The position numbers were made by a program, and so were the translations under genes. A DNA stretch of 10,206 bases, from positions 1-10,206 of the forward strand of contig DATHSN010000293.1 of NCBI GenBank assembly GCA_035464115.1, given 5' to 3'. How positions within the stretch are numbered: the stretch's first letter is position 1; each line of letters starts with the position of its first letter. Of the stretch, positions 1 through 7,000 are shown piece after piece. The DNA comes from DATHSN01 sp035464115. Lineage in GTDB: Bacteria > Actinomycetota > Acidimicrobiia > Acidimicrobiales > SKKL01. A model generated the notes under the pieces. That model saw nothing but the letters and a program-made list of their open reading frames with translations. It was not told the origin of the DNA and searched no databases.

Positions 1-6
1 CGAGCC

Positions 7-13
7 GCAGGAG
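7..13 (+). promoter_or_regulatory. Ribosome binding site of the G6PD gene
   Basis: GCAGGAG lies five bases before the ATG at 19 and is a near-ideal Shine-Dalgarno match, which fixes that start. Only 18 bases precede the gene, so any promoter or upstream operon partner is outside the window. Confidence 0.7.
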
Positions 14-18
14 CGCAG

Positions 19-1413
19 ATGGCCGACCGACCGTCCACCGACGCCGTCGTCATGTTCGGCGCCACCGGCGACCTGGCCCGCAAGAAGCTGCTGCCCGCGC
101 TCTACGCCCTCGAGGGCGAGGGCCGCCTCACCGGGCCGGTCATCGGGGTGTCGACGTCACCGTGGACCGGTGTCGAGCTGCGCCAGCGCCTCCACGACGC
201 GCTCGTCGACCGCCACGGCGAGAACGGCTTCGACGGCGCCACCTTCGACCGCTTGGCCGCCCGCCTCGACTACGTGTCGGGCGACTACCGCGAGGACGCC
301 ACCTTCGACCGCCTCGCCGAGCGCCTGGGCGAGGCCGAGCACCCGCTGTTCTACCTGGCGATCCCACCGTCGCTGTTCGACGACGTCATCCGCCAGCTCG
401 GCCGCACCGGGTCGGCCGAGGGTGGCCAGGTGATGGTGGAGAAGCCCTTCGGCCGCGACCTGGCCACGGCCCGCGAGCTCAACGCGGTGGTCCACCGGGT
501 CTTCCCGGAGGACTCGGTGCTGCGCATCGACCACTTCCTCGGCAAGGAGCCGGTCGAGAACCTGCTCGTGCTCCGCTTCGCCAACTCGATGCTCGAACCG
601 CTGTGGAACCGCAACTTCGTGTCCAACGTGCAGATCACGATGGCCGAGAGCTTCGGCATCGACGGCCGGGGCGCGTTCTACGACAGCGCCGGGGCCATCC
701 GCGACGTGGTCCAGAACCACCTGCTCGAGATCGTGGCCCTGCTGGCCATGGAGCCCCCGACGGGGCGCGACTCCGAGGCGCTCCAGGAGGAGAAGGTCAA
801 GCTCTTCCGGCAGATCGCGCCGCTCGACCCGGCGAAGCTGGTGCGCGGCCAGTTCCGCGGCTACCCCGACGTCTCGGGGGTGGCCCCCGGGTCCGACACC
901 GAGACCTACGCCGCCATGCGCTTCGAGATCGACTCCTGGCGCTGGGCGGGCGTCCCCTGGCTGGTGCGCACCGGCAAGCTGCTGCCGACCACCGTCACCG
1001 AGGCCATCGTCGAGTTCGCCACCCCGCCCCGCCTGCTGTTCGCCGACCCGGGTTGCCCGGCTCCGCACCCGAACCACCTGCGGCTGCAGTTCGACGGCAA
1101 CGGCTCGGTGGCGCTGCACCTGCACGTCAAGGAGCCGGGCGACGCCCTGGTGAGCCGGTCGGTCGACCTGGCCATCGGCGCCGACCTGTTCGACGGCCGG
1201 GCCCGCGACGCCTACGAGCGCCTGCTCTTCGACGCGCTCGAGGGCGACCGCCGCCGCTTCGGCGACCAGCGCGCCCTCGAGGAGCAGTGGCGCATCGTCG
1301 AGCCGGTGCTCGACCACCACGACCCCGTCCACCTCTACGAGCCGGGCTCGTGGGGTCCCGAGGCCGCCGCCGCCCTCGCCGCCGACGTCGGCGGCTGGCA
1401 CGACCCCGTGTAG
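19..1413 (+). CDS. zwf: Glucose-6-phosphate 1-dehydrogenase
   Basis: Cytosolic enzyme of 464 residues that oxidises glucose 6-phosphate to 6-phosphogluconolactone with NAD(P)+, the entry step of the oxidative pentose phosphate pathway. Seen: the N-terminal Rossmann dinucleotide motif FGATGDLA (13-20) followed by RKK; EKPFG (141-145); the family active-site signature DHFLGKE (171-177) with its substrate-binding lysine; and QNHLLE (232-237), whose His234 matches the catalytic base of the family. The C-terminal substrate domain ends in the usual AYERLL ... PGSWGP pattern. The ATG start has a strong Shine-Dalgarno sequence. At 464 residues it is somewhat shorter than typical bacterial Zwf (about 480-510), mainly through a compact C-terminal half, but no catalytic motif is lost. 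It converges on the CoxL-like gene with an 18-base gap. The usual actinobacterial partner opcA is not downstream, so it may be a second, stand-alone G6PD. Confidence 0.93.
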   Translation: MADRPSTDAVVMFGATGDLARKKLLPALYALEGEGRLTGPVIGVSTSPWTGVELRQRLHDALVDRHGENGFDGATFDRLAARLDYVSGDYREDATFDRLAERLGEAEHPLFYLAIPPSLFDDVIRQLGRTGSAEGGQVMVEKPFGRDLATARELNAVVHRVFPEDSVLRIDHFLGKEPVENLLVLRFANSMLEPLWNRNFVSNVQITMAESFGIDGRGAFYDSAGAIRDVVQNHLLEIVALLAMEPPTGRDSEALQEEKVKLFRQIAPLDPAKLVRGQFRGYPDVSGVAPGSDTETYAAMRFEIDSWRWAGVPWLVRTGKLLPTTVTEAIVEFATPPRLLFADPGCPAPHPNHLRLQFDGNGSVALHLHVKEPGDALVSRSVDLAIGADLFDGRARDAYERLLFDALEGDRRRFGDQRALEEQWRIVEPVLDHHDPVHLYEPGSWGPEAAAALAADVGGWHDPV

Positions 1414-1431
1414 GGCTCGCCCTGGTCGGGC

Positions 1432-3705
1432 TCAGCCCGCGGCCGACGCCTCCTGGATGGCCCGCCACACCTTCTCGGCGGTGCACGGCATGTCGATGTG
1501 GCGCACGCCCAGGTGGGCCACCGCGTCGATCACCGCGTTGTGCACCGCCGGGGTGGCGCCGATGGTGCCCGACTCGCCGATGCCCTTGGCCCCCAGCGGG
1601 TTGAGGTGGGTGGGCGTCTCCTGCACCACCCGCTCGAAGGCGGGGAGCTCGGTGGCCGAGATGATGCCGTAGTCGGCGAACGTGGCGGTGAGCGGGTTGC
1701 CGTCGGCGTCGAAGCGGACCTCCTCGAGCAGCGCCTGCGCCGCCCCCTGGGCCAGGCCGCCGTGCACCTGGCCCTCGGCCAGCAGCGGGTTGAGGAGGGT
1801 GCCGGCGTCGTCGCACGCGACGAGGCGGACCAGCTCGACGCCGCCGGTGTCGGTGTCGACCTCGACGACCGCCACGTGGGCGCCGAACGGGAAGGTGGCG
1901 CCGTCCTGGGAGAACTCCGACACGCCGACGAGCGGGTTCTCGTCGTCGGCGGTGGCGGCGGCCACGTCGGCCCACGACACGGCGCGGGCCGGGGTGCCGG
2001 CCACGTGGAACGACCGCGTCGCGGTGTCGTGCACCACGTCGTCGACCGCGGCCTCGAGCAGGTCGGCCGCCTTGTCGCGGGCGAGGTCGGACAGGCGGTC
2101 GGCGGCGTCGCGGATCGACGAGCCGGCGATCTGCACCGAGCGCGATCCGCCGGTGACGCCGCCGGTGGGCACCAGGTCGGTGTCGCCGTGCACGACGGTG
2201 ACGTCGTCGATCGACAGCCCGAGCCGGTCGGCCACGAGCATCGCCCAGGCCGTGTGGTGGCCCTGCCCGTAGGGCGACGAGCCGGTCTTCGCCAGCACCG
2301 TGCCGTCGGGGAGCAGCTCGACCGAGCCGTACTCGGAGCCGCCGCCCCCGGCGGTGATCTCGACGTAGACCGACAGCCCGATGCCCAGCTGGCGGACGGC
2401 GCCGGCCTCGCGGCGCCGGCGCTGCTCGGCGCGCAGGTCGTCGTAGCCGGCGGCCGCGAGCGCCTTGTCGAGGGCGCCCTCGTAGTCGCCCGAGTCGTAC
2501 GGGGTGCCGGCGACCGTGGTGAGGGGGAAGCGGTCGGGTGTGAGGAAGTTGCGGCGCCGCACCTCGGCCGGGTCCATCCCGATCTCGGTGGCGAACAGGT
2601 CGACCGCCCGCTCGATGGCCGCCGCCGCCTCGGGCCGGCCGGCGCCGCGGTAGGCGACCGTGGGCGTGGTGTTGGTGGCGACCGACCGCGACGAGAACTC
2701 GGCGTTGTCGAGGTCGTAGACGCCGGTGAGCATGGTGCGGGTCATCCAGGGCAGCACCGCGCCCATCGACGGGTAGGCGCCGGCGTCCTGGAGGACGGTG
2801 AGCCTGTAGGCGGTGATGCGGCCGTCGCGGGTGCCGCCCATCTCCACCTGCTGGACCTGGGCGCGCCCGTGGCCCATGCCGACCAGGTTCTCCGAGCGGG
2901 TCTCGGCCCAGCGGACCGGCCGGCCGACCCGGCGGGCCAGCCACCCGAGCAGCAGCTCCTCGGGGTAGAGCCGGGCCTTGGCGCCGAAGCCACCGCCCAC
3001 GTCGGGCGAGATCACCCGGATCTGCGCCTCGTCGATGCCGAGGCCGCTGGCGAGCGCCTCGCGGATCGGGTGGGCGCCCTGGCACGAGGCGTAGTGGACG
3101 AGGCGGCCGTCGTCGCCCCAGTAGGCGGCGGCGACCCGGGCCTCGATCGGGGCCGGGGCGACCCGCTGGTTCATCACCCGTTGGCTGACGACGACCTCGC
3201 AGTCGGCGAAGTCGGCGGTGAGCTTGCGGGCCTCGAGCTCCATCACCAGGTTGGTGCCGGCCTCGGTGTGCACGAGCACCTCCGAGGTCAGGGCGTCGTC
3301 GGGGTCGATCACCGCCGGGAGCGGGTCGTAGTCGACGAAGACCAGCTCCGACGCGTCGAGCGCGGCGGCGACCGACTCGGCCACGATCGCCACGATGGGC
3401 TCGCCCACGAAGCGCACGACGCCCCGCGCCAGCACCGGCTGGACCATGGCCTGGTTGAGCAGCCCCATCGACGGGGCCTGGTCGGCCAGGTCGACGTCGG
3501 CGGCGGTGACCACGTCGACCACGCCGGGCGCCGCCTTCGCCTCGTCGACGTCGATCGTGTCGATGCGGGCGTGCGCCATGGTGGAGCGCACGTAGACCAC
3601 GTGGAGCGCACCCGGCGGCAGCTCGACGTCGGCGACGTAGGTGCCGCCGGTGGTGAGGAACGCAGGGTCCTCGGTGCGCAGGACGCGGTTGCCCAGGATG
3701 CTCAT
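1432..3705 (-). CDS. Form II CoxL-like molybdenum hydroxylase large subunit (xanthine dehydrogenase family)
   Basis: A 757-residue molybdopterin-cytosine-dinucleotide-type large subunit that should hydroxylate an organic substrate with water, passing electrons to partner FAD and 2Fe-2S subunits. Seen: the N-terminal a/b hammerhead domain (about 15-130); GGGFGAK (237-243); AYRGAGR (351-357); GQGHHT (480-485); VTGGSRS (517-523); and GIGESG (708-713) with Glu711 as the conserved catalytic base. True form I CO dehydrogenases carry AYxCSFR, whose cysteine binds the Cu-S-Mo centre. Gly354 occupies that place here, so this is a form II homologue and its substrate is unknown. Its length is close to the roughly 750-800 usual for the family. 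The ATG at 3705 is chosen because the protein then begins with the typical GxxVxRxEDPAF pattern and a G-rich stretch (3715-3720) precedes it. The frame stays open upstream only across the antisense of the crotonase. It lies 56 bases after the crotonase stop, probably in one transcript. No medium or small subunit gene is in the window. Confidence 0.92.
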   Translation of the reverse strand: MSILGNRVLRTEDPAFLTTGGTYVADVELPPGALHVVYVRSTMAHARIDTIDVDEAKAAPGVVDVVTAADVDLADQAPSMGLLNQAMVQPVLARGVVRFVGEPIVAIVAESVAAALDASELVFVDYDPLPAVIDPDDALTSEVLVHTEAGTNLVMELEARKLTADFADCEVVVSQRVMNQRVAPAPIEARVAAAYWGDDGRLVHYASCQGAHPIREALASGLGIDEAQIRVISPDVGGGFGAKARLYPEELLLGWLARRVGRPVRWAETRSENLVGMGHGRAQVQQVEMGGTRDGRITAYRLTVLQDAGAYPSMGAVLPWMTRTMLTGVYDLDNAEFSSRSVATNTTPTVAYRGAGRPEAAAAIERAVDLFATEIGMDPAEVRRRNFLTPDRFPLTTVAGTPYDSGDYEGALDKALAAAGYDDLRAEQRRRREAGAVRQLGIGLSVYVEITAGGGGSEYGSVELLPDGTVLAKTGSSPYGQGHHTAWAMLVADRLGLSIDDVTVVHGDTDLVPTGGVTGGSRSVQIAGSSIRDAADRLSDLARDKAADLLEAAVDDVVHDTATRSFHVAGTPARAVSWADVAAATADDENPLVGVSEFSQDGATFPFGAHVAVVEVDTDTGGVELVRLVACDDAGTLLNPLLAEGQVHGGLAQGAAQALLEEVRFDADGNPLTATFADYGIISATELPAFERVVQETPTHLNPLGAKGIGESGTIGATPAVHNAVIDAVAHLGVRHIDMPCTAEKVWRAIQEASAAG

Positions 3706-3739
3706 GCGGTGGTTCCCCCCGGTGGTCGGTGCGCCGCCG

Positions 3740-3745
3740 AGCCTA
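3740..3745 (-). promoter_or_regulatory. Possible -10 element (TAGGCT) for the CoxL-like gene
   Basis: TAGGCT on the minus strand fits the actinobacterial TANNNT -10 pattern and lies in the 56-base gap before the CoxL-like start, predicting a leader of about 28 bases. No convincing -35 is visible. If real, it would let the large subunit be transcribed separately from the crotonase. Confidence 0.3.
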
Positions 3746-3761
3746 CCGGCGCCCTGTGCCG

Positions 3762-4544
3762 CTACCGGCCGGTGAAGAGGGCGGCGCGCCGCTCGAGGAA
3801 GGCGGCGACGCCCTCGGCGTGGTCGGCGGAGCGGAAGCACGCGGTGAGGGCGTCGACGTGGGCGGCCATGTGGTCGGCCACGTCGCGCTCGAGACCGCCG
3901 TAGACCAGCTCCTTGATCCGCCGGTGCGAGTGGGGCGACCCGAGCAGGTAGCGCTCGGCCTCGGCGCGGGCGACGTCGAGGAGGTCGTCGGGGTCGACCA
4001 CCGCGGCCACGTAGCCGATGGTGAGCGCCTCGTTGGCCGAGAGGAACTCGCCCGAGTAGAGCAGGCGGAGCGCCCGCTGGTGGCCGATGAGGCGGGGGAG
4101 GAGCCACGAGCCGGCGCCGGTGTCGGGCACCAGGCCCCGGTGGGCGAAGTTCCAGGCGAACCGGGCGCGGGTCGACGCGATCCGCACGTCGCACTGCGAG
4201 CTGAACTCGGCGCCCATGCCCACCGCGGGTCCGTCGATGGCGCCGATGACCGGCTTCGGGCACGAGACGAGGGGCCACCACTTGTCGCCCTCGTGGGCCT
4301 CGCCCCGCACGCCGCGGGTCTCGCCGGGGATGGTCGCCAGGTCGGCCAGGTCGGTGCCCGCGCAGAACGCCCCGCCCGAGCCGGTGACGATCACCACCCG
4401 GGCGTCGTCGTCGGCCCCGGCGCGCGCCACGGTGTCGAGGAACTCCCCGAGCATGGCGTAGGTCATGGCGTTGCGCTTCTCGGGCCGGTCGATGGTGATC
4501 GTGGCGATCCCGTCGGCCACCTCGTAGCGGATGTGGTCGGACAC
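3762..4544 (-). CDS. Enoyl-CoA hydratase/isomerase (crotonase) family protein
   Basis: A 260-residue cytosolic acyl-CoA enzyme of the crotonase superfamily, which stabilises a thioester enolate in an oxyanion hole. Seen: RPEKRNAM (20-27); the first oxyanion-hole region GGAFCAGTDL (57-66); the second, GMGAEF (109-114), with Glu113 matching the first catalytic glutamate of enoyl-CoA hydratase; and GLVPDTGAGSWLLPR (137-151). The residue aligned with the second hydratase glutamate (Glu164 in the rat enzyme) is Phe133. Asp141 in the VPD motif matches the aspartate used by PaaG-type isomerases, so isomerase or another crotonase chemistry is more likely than classical hydration. The loop after Asp141 has one more residue than PaaG-type sequences. 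The start is GTG with a strong GAGGAG ribosome site. It is the first gene of a probable unit with the CoxL-like gene and diverges from the alpha/beta hydrolase. The substrate cannot be read from sequence. Confidence 0.93.
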   Translation of the reverse strand: MSDHIRYEVADGIATITIDRPEKRNAMTYAMLGEFLDTVARAGADDDARVVIVTGSGGAFCAGTDLADLATIPGETRGVRGEAHEGDKWWPLVSCPKPVIGAIDGPAVGMGAEFSSQCDVRIASTRARFAWNFAHRGLVPDTGAGSWLLPRLIGHQRALRLLYSGEFLSANEALTIGYVAAVVDPDDLLDVARAEAERYLLGSPHSHRRIKELVYGGLERDVADHMAAHVDALTACFRSADHAEGVAAFLERRAALFTGR

Positions 4545-4549
4545 GTCGT

Positions 4550-4555
4550 CTCCTC
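4550..4555 (-). promoter_or_regulatory. Ribosome binding site of the crotonase gene
   Basis: GAGGAG on the minus strand lies five bases before the GTG at 4544-4542. It is one of the best Shine-Dalgarno sequences in the window and decides this non-ATG start. Confidence 0.7.
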
Positions 4556-4593
4556 AGCCTGGATCAACCGGGGGATCTTCGCATGCGGTCGCT

Positions 4594-4605
4594 CGGCGAT
4601 CGCCG
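4594..4605. promoter_or_regulatory. 12-bp palindrome in a divergent promoter region, candidate operator
   Basis: CGGCGATCGCCG is a perfect 12-base palindrome in the 120-base divergent gap between the crotonase and alpha/beta hydrolase genes. A shorter palindrome, CGCATGCG, lies at 4580-4587. The position suits a repressor site controlling one or both genes, but in very GC-rich DNA such a palindrome could arise by chance and no regulator gene is adjacent. Confidence 0.25.
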
Positions 4606-4652
4606 GTGCGTCCCCGCCCGACCCGGGAGCGGGTGGTGTCGGGCACGGTGGG

Positions 4653-4658
4653 TAGCGT
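4653..4658 (+). promoter_or_regulatory. Possible -10 element (TAGCGT) of a leaderless promoter
   Basis: TAGCGT fits the TANNNT -10 pattern and ends six bases before the ATG at 4665. That is the spacing that places transcription start on the first base of the start codon, as in many actinobacterial leaderless genes. No good Shine-Dalgarno sequence is seen before that ATG, which agrees. No clear -35 is visible. Confidence 0.4.
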
Positions 4659-4664
4659 CGTCAC

Positions 4665-5453
4665 ATGGCCGTGCTCCACACCCATGCCTTCGGCTCACCC
4701 GACGGAGCGCCGCTGCTGTGCGTGCACGGGATCTCGGGTCACGGCGGCCGGTTCCGTCGCGCCGCCGAGACCGGCTGGCCGGACCGGCGCACCCTCGCCG
4801 TCGACCTCCGAGGGCACGGGCGGTCGACGTCGGATGGCCCCTGGTCCGTCGAGCGCCACGTGGCCGACCTGGTGGACACCCTCGACCACGCAGGTGTCCT
4901 CGATCCGGTCGACGTGGTCGGTCACTCCTTCGGTGGGCTCCTCGCGCTGCACCTGCTCGCCGCCGCACCCGAGCGGGTGCGGCGGATCGTCCTGCTGGAC
5001 CCGGCCGTCGCCCGCCCCGGCGGGTTCGGCGCCGAGCGGGCCTCGTCGGTGGTGGCCGACGTGGGGTTCGCCAGCCGGGACGAGGCCGACGCCTGGCGTC
5101 GGCGTGGACTGGCCGAGCACCTCGACGCCGACGTCGTCGACGCTGTCGTGGCCGAGGAGCTCGACCAGCACCTCGTCGGTGACGACGACGGCCGGTACCG
5201 GTTCCGGTGGTTCGCCCCGGCGGTGGTGACCGCGTGGGGCGAGGTGTGCCGGGGGGTCCCCGAGATGCCCGTGCGGCGCCCGACCCGGTTGGTGATCGCG
5301 AGCCGCGGGGGGATGGTCACCCCCGAGGTGGTGGTCGCGCTCCGTGACCGGTTGGGCGAGCAGCTGTCGGTCGTCGAGATCGATGCCGGTCACCTGCTCT
5401 TCTGGGACGCCCACGACGAGATGGTGGCGTCGGTGACCAGCGCTCTCGGCTGA
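4665..5453 (+). CDS. Alpha/beta hydrolase fold protein
   Basis: A 262-residue single-domain hydrolase or related enzyme, probably cytosolic since no signal peptide is seen. Seen: the oxyanion-hole motif VHGISGHG (20-27); DLRGHGRS (47-54); the nucleophile elbow GHSFGG (86-91) with Ser88; and the C-terminal DAGHLLFWD with His243 as catalytic histidine. The acid is less clear. The usual aspartate after the seventh strand (GxxDxxVxP) is absent, the region reading ASRGGMVTPE (212-221). Asp112 in LLDP, after the sixth strand, is the alternative. The fold includes esterases, lactonases, C-C bond hydrolases and cofactor-free oxygenases, so the substrate is open. It diverges from the crotonase by 120 bases and converges on the deacylase gene. 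The ATG start lacks a clear ribosome site and may be leaderless. Confidence 0.9.
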   Translation: MAVLHTHAFGSPDGAPLLCVHGISGHGGRFRRAAETGWPDRRTLAVDLRGHGRSTSDGPWSVERHVADLVDTLDHAGVLDPVDVVGHSFGGLLALHLLAAAPERVRRIVLLDPAVARPGGFGAERASSVVADVGFASRDEADAWRRRGLAEHLDADVVDAVVAEELDQHLVGDDDGRYRFRWFAPAVVTAWGEVCRGVPEMPVRRPTRLVIASRGGMVTPEVVVALRDRLGEQLSVVEIDAGHLLFWDAHDEMVASVTSALG

Positions 5454-5464
5454 ACCCGGCCCCG

Positions 5465-5478
5465 CCCGACCGGTCGGG
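5465..5478. terminator. Possible bidirectional terminator hairpin between convergent genes
   Basis: CCCGACCGGTCGGG is a perfect 14-base palindrome filling most of the 27-base gap between the stops of the convergent hydrolase (5453) and deacylase (5481) genes. As RNA from either strand it can fold into a stem of five G-C-rich pairs with a CCGG loop. There is no U-tract, so an intrinsic terminator is only tentative. Confidence 0.3.
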
Positions 5479-5480
5479 AC

Positions 5481-6947
5481 TCAGCTCGGGTCGCGGTGGC
5501 GCAGCCGCCGGCCGGGGCGGGCGGCGGTCGGTGCGCCGCCGTCGACCACCGCGGCGCCGGCCACCCACACCGTGTCGATGCCCACCGCGTGGCGCTGTGG
5601 ATCGTCGTAGGTGGCGGTGTCGGCGACGACGTCGGGGTCGAGCAGCACCAGGTCGGCCCAGCCGCCCTCGACGACCCGGCCCCGGTCGGTGAGCCCGAAG
5701 CGGTCGCACGACAGGCTGGTCATGCGGCGCACGGCGTCCTCGAAGCCGAGCACGCCCCGACTCCGGACGTACTCGCCGAGCACCCGGGGGAAGGTGCCGA
5801 ACAGGCGGGGGTGGGGCACGCCGTCGAGGTCGGGGATGCCGTCGGAGCCCACCATCACCAGCGGGTGGCGCAGGTTGGTCTCGATGTCGGCCTCGTCGAG
5901 GGTGAAGTGGATGCACAGCGTCGACCGCCCGCGCTTGGCGTTGACGATCTCCTTGACGATCTCGTCGGGACCGACGCCGCGCTCGGCGGCGATGTCGGCC
6001 ACCATCCGCCCCTCGTAGGCGGGGAACGCCGGGCAGGTGGCGATGCGCACGATCGCCGAGAACTCGGGGTCGGGGCGCTGGGCGTCGACGTACTGGGCGA
6101 GCGGTCCGCTGCCTGCGGTGTAGGGGTAGACGTCGAGGGTGACGTCGGCGCCCTCGGCGTTGGCCCGGTCGACCCGGGCCAGCGACTCGGCCACCTTCCC
6201 CCAGTTGCGCCGCCCGGCCGCCTTGTGGTGCGAGATCTGGGCGCGGAGCCCGCCGGCCCCGGCGACGATGCGCAGCGTCTCCTCGACCGATTCGATGAGC
6301 CGGTCGCCCTCGTTGCGCATGTGGGTGGCGTAGAGGCCGTCGAACGGCGCCACCTCCCGGGCCAGCTCGATGATCTCGTCGGTGGCCGAGTAGCGGCCGG
6401 GCTCGTAGACGAGGCCGGTGGAGAACCCGCAGGCCCCCTGCTCCATGGCCCGGCGCACGTGACCCCGCATCTCGTCGAGCTCGGCGGGAGTGGGCTCGCG
6501 GCGCTCGTCGCCCATGACCCGGGTGCGGATCGTGTTGTGGCCGATCAGGGCCACCGCGTTGGCCGCGGGGCGGGCGTCGGCCACGGCGGCGCGGAACGCG
6601 TCGAGGTCGGGGAGGTCGACGTCGAGGCCGAGCACCGGGTCGCGCCGGCCGGTGGCGACCGTCGGCGCCGCGGAGAACCCGCAGTTGCCGATGACCAGCG
6701 TGGTGCAGCCCTGGGTGGTCTTGAACGCCAGGTCCGGATGGTTGACCAGGGCGCCGTCGTCGTGGGTGTGCACGTCGACGAAGCCCGGGGTGAGCGTGCG
6801 GCCCCGCCCGTCGACGTCGGCCGCGGCGGCGCCGACCCGACCGACCGCCACGATCCGGCCGCCCGCGATGCCGACGTCGCCCTCGGCGGCGGGCGCGCCC
6901 GTGCCGTCGACGATGCGCACGTCGCGGATGGCCAGCTCTGGCGTCAC
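5481..6947 (-). CDS. N-acyl-D-amino-acid deacylase family amidohydrolase
   Basis: A 488-residue zinc amidohydrolase related to D-aminoacylase, which splits N-acyl-D-amino acids to a carboxylate and a free D-amino acid. Seen: an N-terminal beta segment with VDGTG (13-17) and GRIVAVG (30-36); the metal motif HTHDD (60-64); GNCGFS (87-92) with Cys89; His209 in ATHMRNEG; ISHHK (238-242); and Asp369 in VGSDG. In Alcaligenes D-aminoacylase the metal ligands are His67, His69, Cys96, His220, His250 and Asp366. The spacing here gives His60, His62, Cys89, His209, His240 (or His241) and Asp369, so the site looks complete. The C-terminal strands include GRVVEGGWADLVLLDP (423-438). The GTG at 6947 is chosen because AGGGGG precedes it by six bases and the family N terminus begins there. 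The frame runs open to 7169, but the added residues look like intergenic translation. No signal peptide is seen. Related dihydropyrimidinase-like or cyclic-imide substrates cannot be excluded. Confidence 0.9.
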   Translation of the reverse strand: MTPELAIRDVRIVDGTGAPAAEGDVGIAGGRIVAVGRVGAAAADVDGRGRTLTPGFVDVHTHDDGALVNHPDLAFKTTQGCTTLVIGNCGFSAAPTVATGRRDPVLGLDVDLPDLDAFRAAVADARPAANAVALIGHNTIRTRVMGDERREPTPAELDEMRGHVRRAMEQGACGFSTGLVYEPGRYSATDEIIELAREVAPFDGLYATHMRNEGDRLIESVEETLRIVAGAGGLRAQISHHKAAGRRNWGKVAESLARVDRANAEGADVTLDVYPYTAGSGPLAQYVDAQRPDPEFSAIVRIATCPAFPAYEGRMVADIAAERGVGPDEIVKEIVNAKRGRSTLCIHFTLDEADIETNLRHPLVMVGSDGIPDLDGVPHPRLFGTFPRVLGEYVRSRGVLGFEDAVRRMTSLSCDRFGLTDRGRVVEGGWADLVLLDPDVVADTATYDDPQRHAVGIDTVWVAGAAVVDGGAPTAARPGRRLRHRDPS

Positions 6948-6978
6948 CGGTGTCCCCCTGCGGTCGGCGTCGGGCGGA

Positions 6979-6984
6979 ACCCTA
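6979..6984 (-). promoter_or_regulatory. Possible -10 element (TAGGGT) of the deacylase gene
   Basis: TAGGGT on the minus strand fits the TANNNT pattern and predicts a leader of about 25 bases before the GTG at 6947. The -35 position (around 7002-7007) reads GGGACC, a poor match, which could suit an activated or alternative sigma promoter. Confidence 0.4.
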
Positions 6985-7000
6985 CCCACGCGCCCGCGGC

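Noticed and set aside
1427..1439. Terminator hairpin between zwf and the CoxL-like gene
   Set aside because: CGGGC/GCCCG with a three-base loop gives only five pairs, overlaps the CoxL-like stop codon and has no U-tract. Such stems are common by chance at this GC content.
1432..3705. Calling the Mo enzyme an aerobic CO dehydrogenase (coxL)
   Set aside because: The AYxCSFR motif with the copper-binding cysteine is absent; the sequence reads AYRGAGR, and no coxM or coxS gene is adjacent.
1498..3903. Long open frame of 801 codons on the plus strand, antisense to the CoxL-like and crotonase genes
   Set aside because: It is a by-product of high third-position GC. Its translation is rich in Gly, Val, Arg, Asp and His with no recognisable motif, while the opposite strand carries a complete enzyme.
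3706..4281. N-terminal extension of the CoxL-like frame upstream of 3705
   Set aside because: The extra residues are an Arg- and Pro-rich translation of the crotonase gene in another frame; the family N terminus begins at the ATG at 3705.
4596..4603. GCGATCGC as a cyanobacterial HIP1-type repeat
   Set aside because: Only the single copy inside the 4594-4605 palindrome stood out, and the window is not cyanobacterial in composition or gene content.
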